Of a stretch of 64,000 bases of DNA, positions 53,752 to 64,000 are shown piece after piece. Under the pieces are notes generated by a model that worked only from the letters and a program-made list of their open reading frames with translations, had not been told where the DNA came from and did no database searches. The position numbers were made by a program, and so were the translations under genes. Source of the DNA: Achromobacter sp. AONIH1 (GTDB lineage: Bacteria > Pseudomonadota > Gammaproteobacteria > Burkholderiales > Burkholderiaceae_B); contig NZ_CP026124.1 in assembly GCF_002902905.1 (NCBI RefSeq), forward strand, positions 620,001-684,000. Direction: 5' to 3'. Positions within the stretch are counted from its first letter, which is position 1, and each line of letters starts with the position of its first letter.

Positions 53752-55676
53752 GGCTTGCGCACCACATCAGAGGCGATGGACTCGACCGAGGCCAGCGGAT
53801 CGGCGCGGTCCGGCCGCACGATCTTGTCCCGGCGTTCCTTGGCCAGCCAGTAGTCGAACACCTTGCGCGCCACCGGCGCGGCCACGCTGGCGCCCCAGCC
53901 GGCGTTCTCGACGATCAGCGCCACGGCGATGCGCGGGTGCTCGAGCGGCGCGAAGCCCATGAACAGGGCGTGGTCGCGCAGGCGCTCGTCGATGGCGCTG
54001 GCGCGGTAGCGCGCGCCTCGCAGGCTGAACACCTGCGCCGTGCCGGTCTTGCCGGCCGCCTGGTAGGGCGCGTTGGCGAACGCGCGCCGCGCCGTGCCGG
54101 CGCGCACCACGTCGGCCATCGCGTTCTTGATCACGTCGACGTTGGCCTGCTTCAGGGGGATGCGATAGTCGGGCACCGAATCGGTGGGCTTGGCCTGGCC
54201 CGTGCGCGGATCGCGCACCGCGTGCACCAGGTGCGGACGGCGGTACAGGCCGTCGTTGGCCAGTGTCGATGTGCCCTGCGCCAACTGCAGCAGCGTGAAC
54301 GAGTTGTAGCCCTGGCCCACGGCGACCGAGATGGTCTCGCCCGCGTACCAGCGCTGGCGTTCCTTTTCCTTGTAGGCCGAGCGCTTCCAGTCGGTGGACG
54401 GCAGCACGCCGCGCTTCTCGCCTTCCAGGTCGATGCCGGTGATCTGGCCGAAGCCGAACTGCTTGGTGAAGTCATGCAGCGCGTTCACGCCGATCTCGGG
54501 GCCCAGCGAATAGAAATAGGTGTCCGACGACACCACGATGGCCTTGTGCATATCGGTCATGCCATAGGCGGCGCCGCCGGCGTTGCGGAACTTCTGGCCG
54601 CCGAACTCGTAGTAGCCGGGATCGGAAATGCGGTCAGTGGCGCGGCGCTTGCCCAGTTCCAGCGCGGCCAGGCCGACGAAGGGCTTGTAGGTCGAACCGA
54701 TAGGATAGGTGCCGTACAGCGGGCGGTTGATCAGCGGATGGTCGGGCGACTCGTTCAGCATGCGCCAGTTGTCCACGTCGATGCCGTCGACGAAGAGATT
54801 GGGATCGAACGAGGGCTGCGACACGAAGGCCAGCACCTCGCCTGTATCGGGATCCAGCGCCACCAGCGCGCCGCGCTGCCCCTCGAAAGCCTGTTCGGCC
54901 ACCTTCTGCAGGCCCATGTCGATGGACAGCATGATGTCCGAGCCGGGCACCGGGTCGATGCGCCGCAGCGTGCGCATGGGGCGTCCGCCCGCCGTCACCT
55001 CGACCTCTTCCAGGCCGGTGCGTCCATGCAGCGCTTCTTCCCAGGTCTTCTCGATGCCCTTCTTGCCGATCACGTCGGTGCCGCGGTAGTTGCCCAGCTG
55101 GCCGGCGCGCTCCAGATCCTCGATGTCGCCGTCGGCGATGCGGCCGATGTAACCAACCACGTGGGCGGCCGACAGGCCCTGCGGATACTCGCGCACCCAG
55201 CGGGCGCGCAGTTCGACGCCGGGAAACTGGAAGGCATGGGCGGCGAACCAGGCCGCCTCGGTTTCATTCAGGTTGTTGCGCAGCTGCAGGCTGGCGTAGC
55301 GGCTGGACTCGGCCGCGCGGCGCTTGAAGCGGCGCTGGTCGGTCGGGCTGATGTACACCACTTCGTTGAGCCGCTCGAACAAGGCGGTCAGATTGCCGGC
55401 GTGGGCCGGCACGACTTCCAGCGTGTAGGTGCGGTAGTTGCGCGCCAGCACCTCGCCATTGCGGTCCAGGATCTCGCCGCGGCGCGGCGGGATCGGCACC
55501 ACCGCGATGCGGTTGCGGTCGGCGCGTTCGGACAGGCCCTCGTAGCGATCCACCTGCAGATACCAGAAGCGGCCGATCAGCACGCCGAAGCACAGCAGCG
55601 CGAACACGCCGCCCACCCAGGCGCGCAGCAGGAAGCGCTGCTTTTGCTGCTGGCCGGTTTTCTTGAACTCGAACAT
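53748..55676 (-). CDS. mrdA: Penicillin-binding protein 2 (elongation transpeptidase)
   Basis: A 642-residue class B PBP, partner of RodA. One N-terminal membrane helix (about residues 20-40), a dimerisation region with PPRRGEILDRNGEVLA, and a transpeptidase domain: S328-x-x-K331 in YPIGSTYKPF, SSD in VVSSDTYFY and KTG in AGKTGTAQVF. Length and motifs are normal. It sits between mreD and rodA in the usual order. Confidence 0.96.
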   Translation of the reverse strand: MFEFKKTGQQQKQRFLLRAWVGGVFALLCFGVLIGRFWYLQVDRYEGLSERADRNRIAVVPIPPRRGEILDRNGEVLARNYRTYTLEVVPAHAGNLTALFERLNEVVYISPTDQRRFKRRAAESSRYASLQLRNNLNETEAAWFAAHAFQFPGVELRARWVREYPQGLSAAHVVGYIGRIADGDIEDLERAGQLGNYRGTDVIGKKGIEKTWEEALHGRTGLEEVEVTAGGRPMRTLRRIDPVPGSDIMLSIDMGLQKVAEQAFEGQRGALVALDPDTGEVLAFVSQPSFDPNLFVDGIDVDNWRMLNESPDHPLINRPLYGTYPIGSTYKPFVGLAALELGKRRATDRISDPGYYEFGGQKFRNAGGAAYGMTDMHKAIVVSSDTYFYSLGPEIGVNALHDFTKQFGFGQITGIDLEGEKRGVLPSTDWKRSAYKEKERQRWYAGETISVAVGQGYNSFTLLQLAQGTSTLANDGLYRRPHLVHAVRDPRTGQAKPTDSVPDYRIPLKQANVDVIKNAMADVVRAGTARRAFANAPYQAAGKTGTAQVFSLRGARYRASAIDERLRDHALFMGFAPLEHPRIAVALIVENAGWGASVAAPVARKVFDYWLAKERRDKIVRPDRADPLASVESIASDVVRKP

Positions 55677-55695
55677 CGATTGCGCCCGCCCGCCG

Positions 55696-56256
55696 TCAGG
55701 CGGACGAGGACTCGGCGTCGTCGGCGCCGCGCTGAGGCAGGTGCAGCACCCAGCCGGCCAGGGGCCACAGGGCGGCGGTCAGGCCGGCGCTGACGGCCCA
55801 GTCCCAGCCCGGCCACTTGCCCGCCAGCCAGGCGTGGATGATCTGCACCAGCAGCCGCGCGGCGAAGAACACCGGCAGCATGTGCATGGCCTGGCTCCAC
55901 AGGTCGAAGCGCTGCAGGCGGCGCTGCAGGGCGACGGCGCCATAGGCGATCAGCGTGTAGGACAGCGCGTGCTCGCCCAGCAGGCCGGCGTCGTGCACGT
56001 CCATCAGCAGACCGAAGGTGAAGGCGGTGAACAGGCCGACGCGGCGCGGCTCGTGCGCGCACCAGAAGGCGATGATCAGGATCAGCACGTCGGGCGCGCC
56101 CTGCCACAGCCGCCAGGGCAGCAGCGACACCAGCCACACCAGGATGATGGAAGCCCAGACGAAAACGCCGTGCGCCGGCCCGTCCAGCCGCTCGGGCTGG
56201 ACGTTGCTGGGCGTGCCCAGGCGTCGCCGGGGCGACGAAGCGTTAGTCCGATCCAC
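55696..56256 (-). CDS. mreD: Rod shape-determining protein MreD
   Basis: A 186-residue inner-membrane protein with five or six helices, linking MreC to the RodA-PBP2 complex. The start is a GTG at 56256 inside mreC, 9 nt after a perfect AGGAGG that itself lies in mreC coding sequence; the genes overlap by 14 bp. Upstream in-frame ATGs would give a non-membrane leader antisense in character to nothing known. FIWASIILVWL-like first helix and FTFGLLMDVHDAGLLGEHAL are the family part. Confidence 0.88.
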   Translation of the reverse strand: MDRTNASSPRRRLGTPSNVQPERLDGPAHGVFVWASIILVWLVSLLPWRLWQGAPDVLILIIAFWCAHEPRRVGLFTAFTFGLLMDVHDAGLLGEHALSYTLIAYGAVALQRRLQRFDLWSQAMHMLPVFFAARLLVQIIHAWLAGKWPGWDWAVSAGLTAALWPLAGWVLHLPQRGADDAESSSA

Positions 56257-57127
56257 CGGAATCGACCTCCTGACGGTTGGATTCGGCGCGGGCCACATCC
56301 ACCTGCAGGACCAGGAAGTGGCGATAGCGTTCGGGATGGGCCAGCGGCTCGCAGACGGCGCGCGCGAAGCCCGAGGCGGTGTCACGCTCGACCGAAGTGA
56401 CCTTGGCCACCGGCAGGCCGGCCGGGAACAGCCCGCCCACGCCGCTGGTGACTATGGTATCGCCTTCCTTGATGTCGGCGTTGGCCGCCAGATAACGGAC
56501 TTCCATCTTGCCAGGAGAGTTCCCGCCGAAGGCGATCAGCCGCAGGCCGTTGCGCAGCAGCTGGACCGGGATGGACACCTGCTCGTCGGTCACCAGGGCG
56601 GCTTCGGCCGTCATCGGGGTGACGCGCACGATCTGGCCGACCACGCCGCCTTCGTCGATGACGGGCATGCCCGGCGCCAGGCCGGCCTTGCTGCCCTTGT
56701 TGAAGACCAGGCGCTGGTTGAAGGCGCTGGTGGGCTCGTACAGCACCTCGACCACCACCGCCGACTGCGCCACCGTGTCGGTCACGCCCAGCAGGCGGCG
56801 CAGCTGCGCGTTCTCGGCGGCCAGCTGCGCGCCGTGAGACGCCACCTGGGCCAGCTCGATGCGCTGGCGCTGCAGGGCTTCATTCTCGCTGCGGATGAGG
56901 TTGGCCGCGTTGACCCATTCATTGACCTGCTGGACCAGATCACGCGGCGCCATGACGGCGCGCTGGAAGGGATAGATGGCCACGGACACCGCCCTGCGCA
57001 CCGGCTCCAGCACGCGCAGCTGCGAATCCATGATGATCAGGGCCACGGCCAGGACGACCAGGACGACCAGCCGCACCTCTGCCGGCGGGCCGCGCCTGAA
57101 TAGGGGAGGAGTCCCTTGTCGTTGCAT
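56243..57127 (-). CDS. mreC: Rod shape-determining protein MreC
   Basis: A 294-residue bitopic protein. A single helix (about residues 18-37) is followed by a coiled coil (about 65-108: NLIRSENEALQRQRIELAQV) and the periplasmic beta domain (ANADIKEGDTIVTSGVGGLFPAGLPVAKV). It activates PBP2. Start 57127 is the ATG that puts the helix near the N-terminus. It is 84 bp downstream of mreB. Confidence 0.95.
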   Translation of the reverse strand: MQRQGTPPLFRRGPPAEVRLVVLVVLAVALIIMDSQLRVLEPVRRAVSVAIYPFQRAVMAPRDLVQQVNEWVNAANLIRSENEALQRQRIELAQVASHGAQLAAENAQLRRLLGVTDTVAQSAVVVEVLYEPTSAFNQRLVFNKGSKAGLAPGMPVIDEGGVVGQIVRVTPMTAEAALVTDEQVSIPVQLLRNGLRLIAFGGNSPGKMEVRYLAANADIKEGDTIVTSGVGGLFPAGLPVAKVTSVERDTASGFARAVCEPLAHPERYRHFLVLQVDVARAESNRQEVDSGGSD

Positions 57128-57211
57128 GAATCTCAGCCCGGGCGGTCGCGCCCGGAGCCCCCGCCGCGGCCGGAGCCGCAAGACAACAGGGCTCCGGGCA
57201 GGCGGAAGGAA

Positions 57212-58482
<1,271 letters not shown>

Positions 58483-58791
58483 ATGGCGCTCAACGACAAA
58501 GATGTGGCCCGCATAGCCCGGCTGGCCAGAATCGAACTGACCCCGGAACAGCGCGCCCACGCGCAGACCGAACTGAACGGCATCCTCCACCTGATCGAGC
58601 GGCTGCAGTCTGTCGACACGCAAGGCGTCGAGCCGCTGGCCCACCCGCTGTCGGCCCACGAGGACATCACCCTGCGCCTGCGCGAGGACGCCGTCACCGA
58701 GCCCAGCTCGGAAACCCGCCGCCAGGAACTGCTGGCCAACGCCCCGGACGCCCAGGACGGCCTGTTCCTGGTTCCCAAGGTCATCGAGTAA
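58483..58791 (+). CDS. gatC: Asp-tRNA(Asn)/Glu-tRNA(Gln) amidotransferase subunit C
   Basis: A 102-residue small subunit that wraps between GatA and GatB. DVARIARLARIELTPEQRAH and LREDAVTEPSSETRRQELLA are the family marks. It is first of gatCAB, 3 bp before gatA. Confidence 0.95.
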   Translation: MALNDKDVARIARLARIELTPEQRAHAQTELNGILHLIERLQSVDTQGVEPLAHPLSAHEDITLRLREDAVTEPSSETRRQELLANAPDAQDGLFLVPKVIE

Positions 58792-58794
58792 GCC

Positions 58795-60333
58795 ATGACG
58801 AAACCCGCCCTGCACACCCAATTCGAGGGGATCGCCGGCCTGCGCGCGGCCCTCGCCCAGCGCCAGGTCAGCGCCGTCGACCTGGCGCAAAGCGCGCTGG
58901 CCGCCGCCGAGGCCGCCAGCGGCCTGAACAGCTTCTTACATATTGACGCCGAATTGACGCTGGCCCAGGCCCGCGCCGCCGACGCCGGCCTGGCCGCCGG
59001 CACCGCCGGCGCCCTGGCCGGCATCCCCATCGCCCACAAGGACGCCTTCGTCACCCGCGGCTGGCGCACCACCGCCGGCAGCAAGATGCTGGACGGCTAC
59101 GTCAGCCCGTTCGACGCCACCGTGGTCGAGCGCCTGCAGGCGGCCGGCGCCGTGTCGCTGGGCAAGCTCAACTGCGACGAATTCGCCATGGGCTCGGGCA
59201 ACGAGAACTCCGCCTACGGCCCTGTCCGGAACCCCTGGGACACGACTGCCGTGCCCGGCGGCTCGTCGGGCGGCTCGGCCGCCGCCGTGGCCGCCCGCCT
59301 GGTGGCCGCCGCCACCGGCACCGACACCGGCGGCTCGGTGCGCCAGCCCGCCGCCCTGTGCGGCGTCAGCGGCATCAAGCCCACCTACGGCACCGTCTCG
59401 CGTTTCGGCATGGTGGCCTTCGGCTCCAGCCTGGACCAGGCCGGCCCGCTGGCCGAGAGCGCCCGCGACCTGCTCGAGCTGCTGGACGTCATGAGCGGCT
59501 TCGACCCGCGCGACGCCACCAGCCTGGAAAAATGCGATGCCGCCGTCAACGAAGCGGGCCGCGTGCGGCGCGACTTCGACGCCGCCCAGGCTCGCCATGA
59601 CGCCGCCGGCAGCCAGCCCCTGAAGGGCCTGCGCATCGGCGTGCCGGCCGAGTACTTCGGCGCCGGCCTGGCGCCGGACGTGGCCGCCGCCGTGGAGGCC
59701 GCCCTGGCGCAGTTCGAGGCCCTGGGCGCCGTGCGCGTGCCGGTGTCGCTGCCGCGCACCGAGCTGGCCATCCCCGCCTACTACGTCATCGCCCCCGCCG
59801 AAGCGTCCAGCAACCTGGCCCGCTACGACGGCGTGCGCTACGGCCATCGGACCGCCGACTACAATGGTCTGGAGGAAATGATCGCCCGCTCGCGCGCCGA
59901 AGGCTTCGGCGACGAGGTCAAGCGCCGCATCCTGATCGGCACCTACGTGCTGTCCCACGGCTACTACGACGCCTATTACCTGCAGGCCCAGCGCCTGCGC
60001 CGCATGATCGCGCAGGATTTCCAGCGCGCCTATGCCGACCAGTGCGACGTGATCATGGGCCCGGTGACGCCGACGGTCGCCAAGAACATCGGCGACAACC
60101 GCGACGATCCCACCTCCGACTGGCTGGCCGACGTCTACACGCTGGGCGTGAGCCTGGCCGGCCTGCCGGCGATGTCCATCCCCTGCGGCTTTGGCGGCGC
60201 GGCGGGCAACCGCCCCGTCGGCCTGCAGATCATCGGCAACTACTTCGACGAAGGCCGCCTCCTGGCCATCGCCGACCGCTATCAACAAGTCACCGACTGG
60301 CACAAAAAAACGCCAGCACTCCAGGACGCCTAA
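58795..60333 (+). CDS. gatA: Asp-tRNA(Asn)/Glu-tRNA(Gln) amidotransferase subunit A
   Basis: A 512-residue amidase subunit that frees ammonia from glutamine. The Ser-cisSer-Lys triad is K82 in IPIAHKDAF and the serines in [14 protein letters not shown] and [13 protein letters not shown]. It channels ammonia to GatB. The stop is 1 bp from the gatB ATG. Confidence 0.97.
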   Translation: MTKPALHTQFEGIAGLRAALAQRQVSAVDLAQSALAAAEAASGLNSFLHIDAELTLAQARAADAGLAAGTAGALAGIPIAHKDAFVTRGWRTTAGSKMLDGYVSPFDATVVERLQAAGAVSLGKLNCDEFAMGSGNENSAYGPVRNPWDTTAVPGGSSGGSAAAVAARLVAAATGTDTGGSVRQPAALCGVSGIKPTYGTVSRFGMVAFGSSLDQAGPLAESARDLLELLDVMSGFDPRDATSLEKCDAAVNEAGRVRRDFDAAQARHDAAGSQPLKGLRIGVPAEYFGAGLAPDVAAAVEAALAQFEALGAVRVPVSLPRTELAIPAYYVIAPAEASSNLARYDGVRYGHRTADYNGLEEMIARSRAEGFGDEVKRRILIGTYVLSHGYYDAYYLQAQRLRRMIAQDFQRAYADQCDVIMGPVTPTVAKNIGDNRDDPTSDWLADVYTLGVSLAGLPAMSIPCGFGGAAGNRPVGLQIIGNYFDEGRLLAIADRYQQVTDWHKKTPALQDA

Positions 60334-60334
60334 C

Positions 60335-61792
<1,458 letters not shown>

Positions 61793-61822
61793 CAGGGTCA
61801 GCGCTTTATCAGACCAACTCAG

Positions 61823-61850
61823 GGCCGCGGCATATTGCCGCGGCCTTTTT
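61823..61850 (+). terminator. Intrinsic terminator after gatCAB
   Basis: A 10-bp stem (arms GGCCGCGGCA and TGCCGCGGCC) with a TAT loop and five T residues, about 30 bp after the gatB stop. It separates gatCAB from the toxin-antitoxin genes. Confidence 0.95.
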
Positions 61851-61896
61851 GTTGGCCAAGAATGGACGAGTCGATATTCGCTTGGAGACCCGGGCC

Positions 61897-62148
61897 ATGA
61901 CGATGCCCTATCTGTCCGTCCCGCTGGAGCAGGTTGCCGCACGCCTTGATGAAATGATCCAGGCGGCCCGGGATGGCGCTTGCGTGGTCATTACGCACGA
62001 TGGCCAGGCGCATGCCCGCATTTGCGAGGTCAATCCCCTGCTGACCGAAGAGGCGCATCAGGCGATCGAGGATCTCAAGAACTTCCCCAGGAGCCCCTAC
62101 ACCGACAAAGCCACCTGGTGGTACATCGTCAAGGGCATACACGTATGA
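61897..62148 (+). CDS. Phd/YefM-like antitoxin, first of two tandem copies
   Basis: An 83-residue protein. YLSVPLEQVAARLDEMIQAA and DGACVVITHDGQAHARI form the Phd-type N-terminal DNA-binding and dimer fold. The tail (PRSPYTDKATWWYIVKG) is short and should hold the toxin-binding part. A GGAG lies 11 nt before ATG 61897; ATG 61903 is an alternative. It is paralogous to the next gene by eye (VP-x-E-x-V-x2-RLD pattern, then VI-x2-DG). Confidence 0.75.
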   Translation: MTMPYLSVPLEQVAARLDEMIQAARDGACVVITHDGQAHARICEVNPLLTEEAHQAIEDLKNFPRSPYTDKATWWYIVKGIHV

Positions 62149-62171
62149 AGCACTGGAACAGGAGTCCCGAA

Positions 62172-62420
62172 ATGTCCCGCTATCTCGAAGTCCCTCAGGA
62201 AAAAGTCGGCGAACGGCTCGATACATTGATCCGCCTGGCGCATGAAGGCGCGCGCATCGTCATCAAGAAAGACGGCATTGCCCAAGCCTACATCCAGCCC
62301 GCCAACCCCAATATGTCCGAAGACATGTACGAGGCTCTGCTGGCGCTCAGGAGCATTCCCGTCGCACCGAACTTCGACAGCGAGCAAATGCGCGCCTGGA
62401 TGGAAGAGGACCGCAGGTGA
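62172..62420 (+). CDS. Phd/YefM-like antitoxin, second of two tandem copies
   Basis: An 82-residue paralogue: YLEVPQEKVGERLDTLIRLA and EGARIVIKKDGIAQAYI align with the first copy without gaps. The tail differs ([17 protein letters not shown]) and is acidic, as toxin-neutralising tails often are. ATG 62172 follows AGGAG by 8 nt; an ATG at 62145 overlapping the previous stop is possible but would add nine residues absent from the paralogue. The stop overlaps the toxin start (GTGA). Confidence 0.78.
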   Translation: MSRYLEVPQEKVGERLDTLIRLAHEGARIVIKKDGIAQAYIQPANPNMSEDMYEALLALRSIPVAPNFDSEQMRAWMEEDRR

Positions 62421-62953
62421 AGTTGGTGCTGGACGCCTCCGTTGCACTGAGCGGCCTGTACACGCGCGCCGCGGCGCAAGAGGCGATGGTTGCCCAGCAT
62501 CTGCTGGCATCCATCGGCAACTTCGAGATACGCGTGCCTGCCCATTGGCATATCGAAGTTGCCAATGGCATGCTTCGTCTGGAACGCGCTGGACAGCTGG
62601 CCTCGGCGAAGATTGCGAAGTTCGTACGGCAGATGGATCGACTAGCCCTGCTGGCCGACACGCCACCGACTGCAGAACGCGCGACGGCCATTCACAAACT
62701 GGCACAAAACCACGGCTTGACCGCGTATGACGCCGCCTATGTCGAATTGACGATTCGTTCCGGCAGCGATCTAGCAACCTTCGATCGCAAGCTCTCGGAT
62801 GCAGCCCGGGCCTGCGGCGTAGCCGTGTTCGGCCAACCCCATGGCATGGCGGAGCCTTGGGCAGCCTACGGAAGCAACCCCGAAGCTTCCGCCGACACCG
62901 ACACTGAGCGGCCAACCGCCCCGCCTTACTTCACTCCGTACTTGGTCCGATAA
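62417..62953 (+). CDS. vapC: VapC-type PIN-domain toxin
   Basis: A 178-residue PIN-domain ribonuclease-like toxin. The acidic site is complete: D6 in VLDASVAL, E47 in [10 protein letters not shown]105 in [10 protein letters not shown] and D123 in ATFDRKL. PIN toxins cut tRNA, rRNA or mRNA. The core ends near residue 138; the last 40 residues are Pro/Glu/Thr-rich and run 28 bp into the convergent pyrE gene. The start is a GTG with AGAGGA 6 nt before it and a 4-bp overlap with the second antitoxin. Confidence 0.87.
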   Translation: MKLVLDASVALSGLYTRAAAQEAMVAQHLLASIGNFEIRVPAHWHIEVANGMLRLERAGQLASAKIAKFVRQMDRLALLADTPPTAERATAIHKLAQNHGLTAYDAAYVELTIRSGSDLATFDRKLSDAARACGVAVFGQPHGMAEPWAAYGSNPEASADTDTERPTAPPYFTPYLVR

Positions 62954-63609
62954 GCCAGCACCGCCTCGCGGTGCTCGGCGAACGCCGTGTCGTCCTGCAG
63001 CAAGGCCAGGATGTCCGCCAGCGACGCAATCGACACCACCGGAATGCCATAGGTCTTGGCCACGTCCTGCACGGCCGAGTGCGCCGACAGCGCGTCGTCC
63101 GGGCCGGCGCGTTCCATGCGGTCCATGGCGATCAGCACGGCGGCCGGCTCGGCGCCGGCGGCGCGGATGATCTCCACCGATTCGCGCACCGAAGTGCCGG
63201 CGGTGATCACGTCATCAATGATCACGACCTTGCCCTTGAGCGGCGCGCCGACCAGCGTGCCGCCTTCGCCATGGTCCTTGGCTTCCTTGCGGTTGTAGGC
63301 GAACGGCACGTCGCTCTTGCCCTGCATGGCCGGGTGGCCGGCAAGCGCCACGGCGGTGGCGGTGGCAAGCGGGATGCCCTTGTAGGCGGGGCCGAACAGC
63401 ATGTCGAAGCCCACGCCCGAGTCCAGCAGCGCCTGGGCATAGAAGCTGGCCAGCTTGCCGACGGAAGCGCCCGAATTGAACAGGCCGGCGTTGAAGAAGT
63501 ACGGGCTGATGCGTCCCGATTTTACCTTGAAGCTGCCGAAGCGCAGCACGCCTTCATTCAGGGCGAAACGGACGAAATCGAGGGCGGTGGACGTTTGGGC
63601 GGCAGGCAT
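62926..63609 (-). CDS. pyrE: Orotate phosphoribosyltransferase
   Basis: A 227-residue enzyme of UMP synthesis. [20 protein letters not shown] is the PRPP-binding signature; [35 protein letters not shown] and [19 protein letters not shown] (mobile loop) are conserved. Its 3' end overlaps the last codons of the VapC gene on the other strand. Confidence 0.97.
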   Translation of the reverse strand: MPAAQTSTALDFVRFALNEGVLRFGSFKVKSGRISPYFFNAGLFNSGASVGKLASFYAQALLDSGVGFDMLFGPAYKGIPLATATAVALAGHPAMQGKSDVPFAYNRKEAKDHGEGGTLVGAPLKGKVVIIDDVITAGTSVRESVEIIRAAGAEPAAVLIAMDRMERAGPDDALSAHSAVQDVAKTYGIPVVSIASLADILALLQDDTAFAEHREAVLAYRTKYGVK

Positions 63610-63775
63610 GCGGGCATTCCAGATAGGTGGCGAACGCCGGCATTTTATCCGCTACGCGGACCGCGGGAGATCGCCGGCAGTCCGGGCGCGGATCGGCGCA
63701 CGCGCCAGACGTCGGTTAAATTCCAGGCATGGTCCGGCCCCATGCGGGGGCCGCCGCCTTATTGGGAGTACCGCT

Positions 63776-64000
63776 TTGCTGCGCATCACGTCGCTAAACC
63801 TCAACGGCATCCGTTCCGCCTTCCGCAAGGGCCTGCAGCCCTGGATGGAAAAGCACGGCGCCGACATCCTGTGCCTGCAGGAAATCAAGATCGCGGACGC
63901 CGACCTGACCGACGACCTGCGCCACCCGCCCGGCTACACCGGCCATTTCCATCATGCCGAGAAGAAGGGCTACAGCGGCGTGGGCCTGTACCTGCGCAAC
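63776..64000 (+). CDS. xth: Exodeoxyribonuclease III, N-terminal part
   Basis: The first 75 residues of an ExoIII/AP-endonuclease family enzyme that runs off the right edge. RITSLNLNGIRSAFRKGL, ILCLQEIKIADADL and GYSGVGLYLRN are the metal-binding and active-site lead segments. The start is a TTG at 63776, 7 nt after GGGAG; no ATG suits. It is divergent from pyrE, a common betaproteobacterial pair. Confidence 0.92.
   Translation, partial: MLRITSLNLNGIRSAFRKGLQPWMEKHGADILCLQEIKIADADLTDDLRHPPGYTGHFHHAEKKGYSGVGLYLRN

Overview
The window is a GC-rich (roughly two-thirds G+C by eye) stretch of betaproteobacterial chromosome. Gene content and order point to Burkholderiales, family Alcaligenaceae, in the Bordetella/Achromobacter range: a Bug-type tricarboxylate-transporter binding protein, a Bordetella-style trimeric porin, a DUF4148 exported protein, a giant DUF3683 FAD/Fe-S oxidoreductase, and the blocks argB - pyrimidine 5'-nucleotidase - slmA, rsmI/yraN/gmhA/dolP and mreBCD-mrdA-rodA / gatCAB. 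No rRNA, tRNA, CRISPR array or prophage was found. Species cannot be fixed from sequence alone.

Layout. 1-6.2 kb: end of an HMG-CoA lyase gene, a small membrane protein, an amino-acid ABC binding protein, a PLP aminotransferase divergent from yggS, a Bug protein and sodC. 6.3-18 kb: an exported DUF3857/transglutaminase protein, the DUF3683 oxidoreductase, a YqaA-like membrane protein, ilvA, a porin, a triple-repeat DUF4148 protein and a LysR regulator. 18-27 kb: apt, then a complete cytochrome bd cluster (cydABX plus cydDC) preceded on the same strand by a GbsR/MarR regulator, then purT. 27.5-31.3 kb: kdsD-kdsC-lptC-lptA-lptB, which makes Kdo and exports LPS. 31.6-38.5 kb: hpf-ptsN-hprK and rapZ, split by a MocR regulator and two multihaem cytochromes c; rpoN is not at its usual place after lptB. 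38.5-47.2 kb: rlpA, ogt, rsmI, yraN, gmhA, a dolP-like gene, a TlpA-like thioredoxin, metQ, argB, a nucleotidase and slmA. 47.4-50 kb: a dicarboxylate-type SLC13 transporter with a malate/lactate-type dehydrogenase, under a candidate ANR/FNR box.

The accessory part is short. At 50.1-52.6 kb an IS110-family element appears to have inserted exactly between the stem and the T-run of the dehydrogenase gene's terminator, which lets both IS ends be proposed. Next to it lie a degenerate direct repeat of the rodA 3' end and a DUF2975 gene without its usual Xre partner. The cell-wall elongation operon mreBCD-mrdA-rodA follows (minus strand), then gatCAB. Between gatB and pyrE sits a toxin-antitoxin module with two tandem paralogous Phd-like antitoxins and one VapC/PIN toxin whose C-terminus runs into pyrE. 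The window ends inside xth.

Beyond genes, the clearest unexplained signal is a dispersed intergenic element of about 75 bp, present in three full copies and one fragment. It folds into stacked hairpins, and one stem shows a compensatory arm swap between copies. Several genes start at GTG or TTG (mreD, vapC, the mocR gene, xth), and ptsN may be made from a leaderless mRNA.
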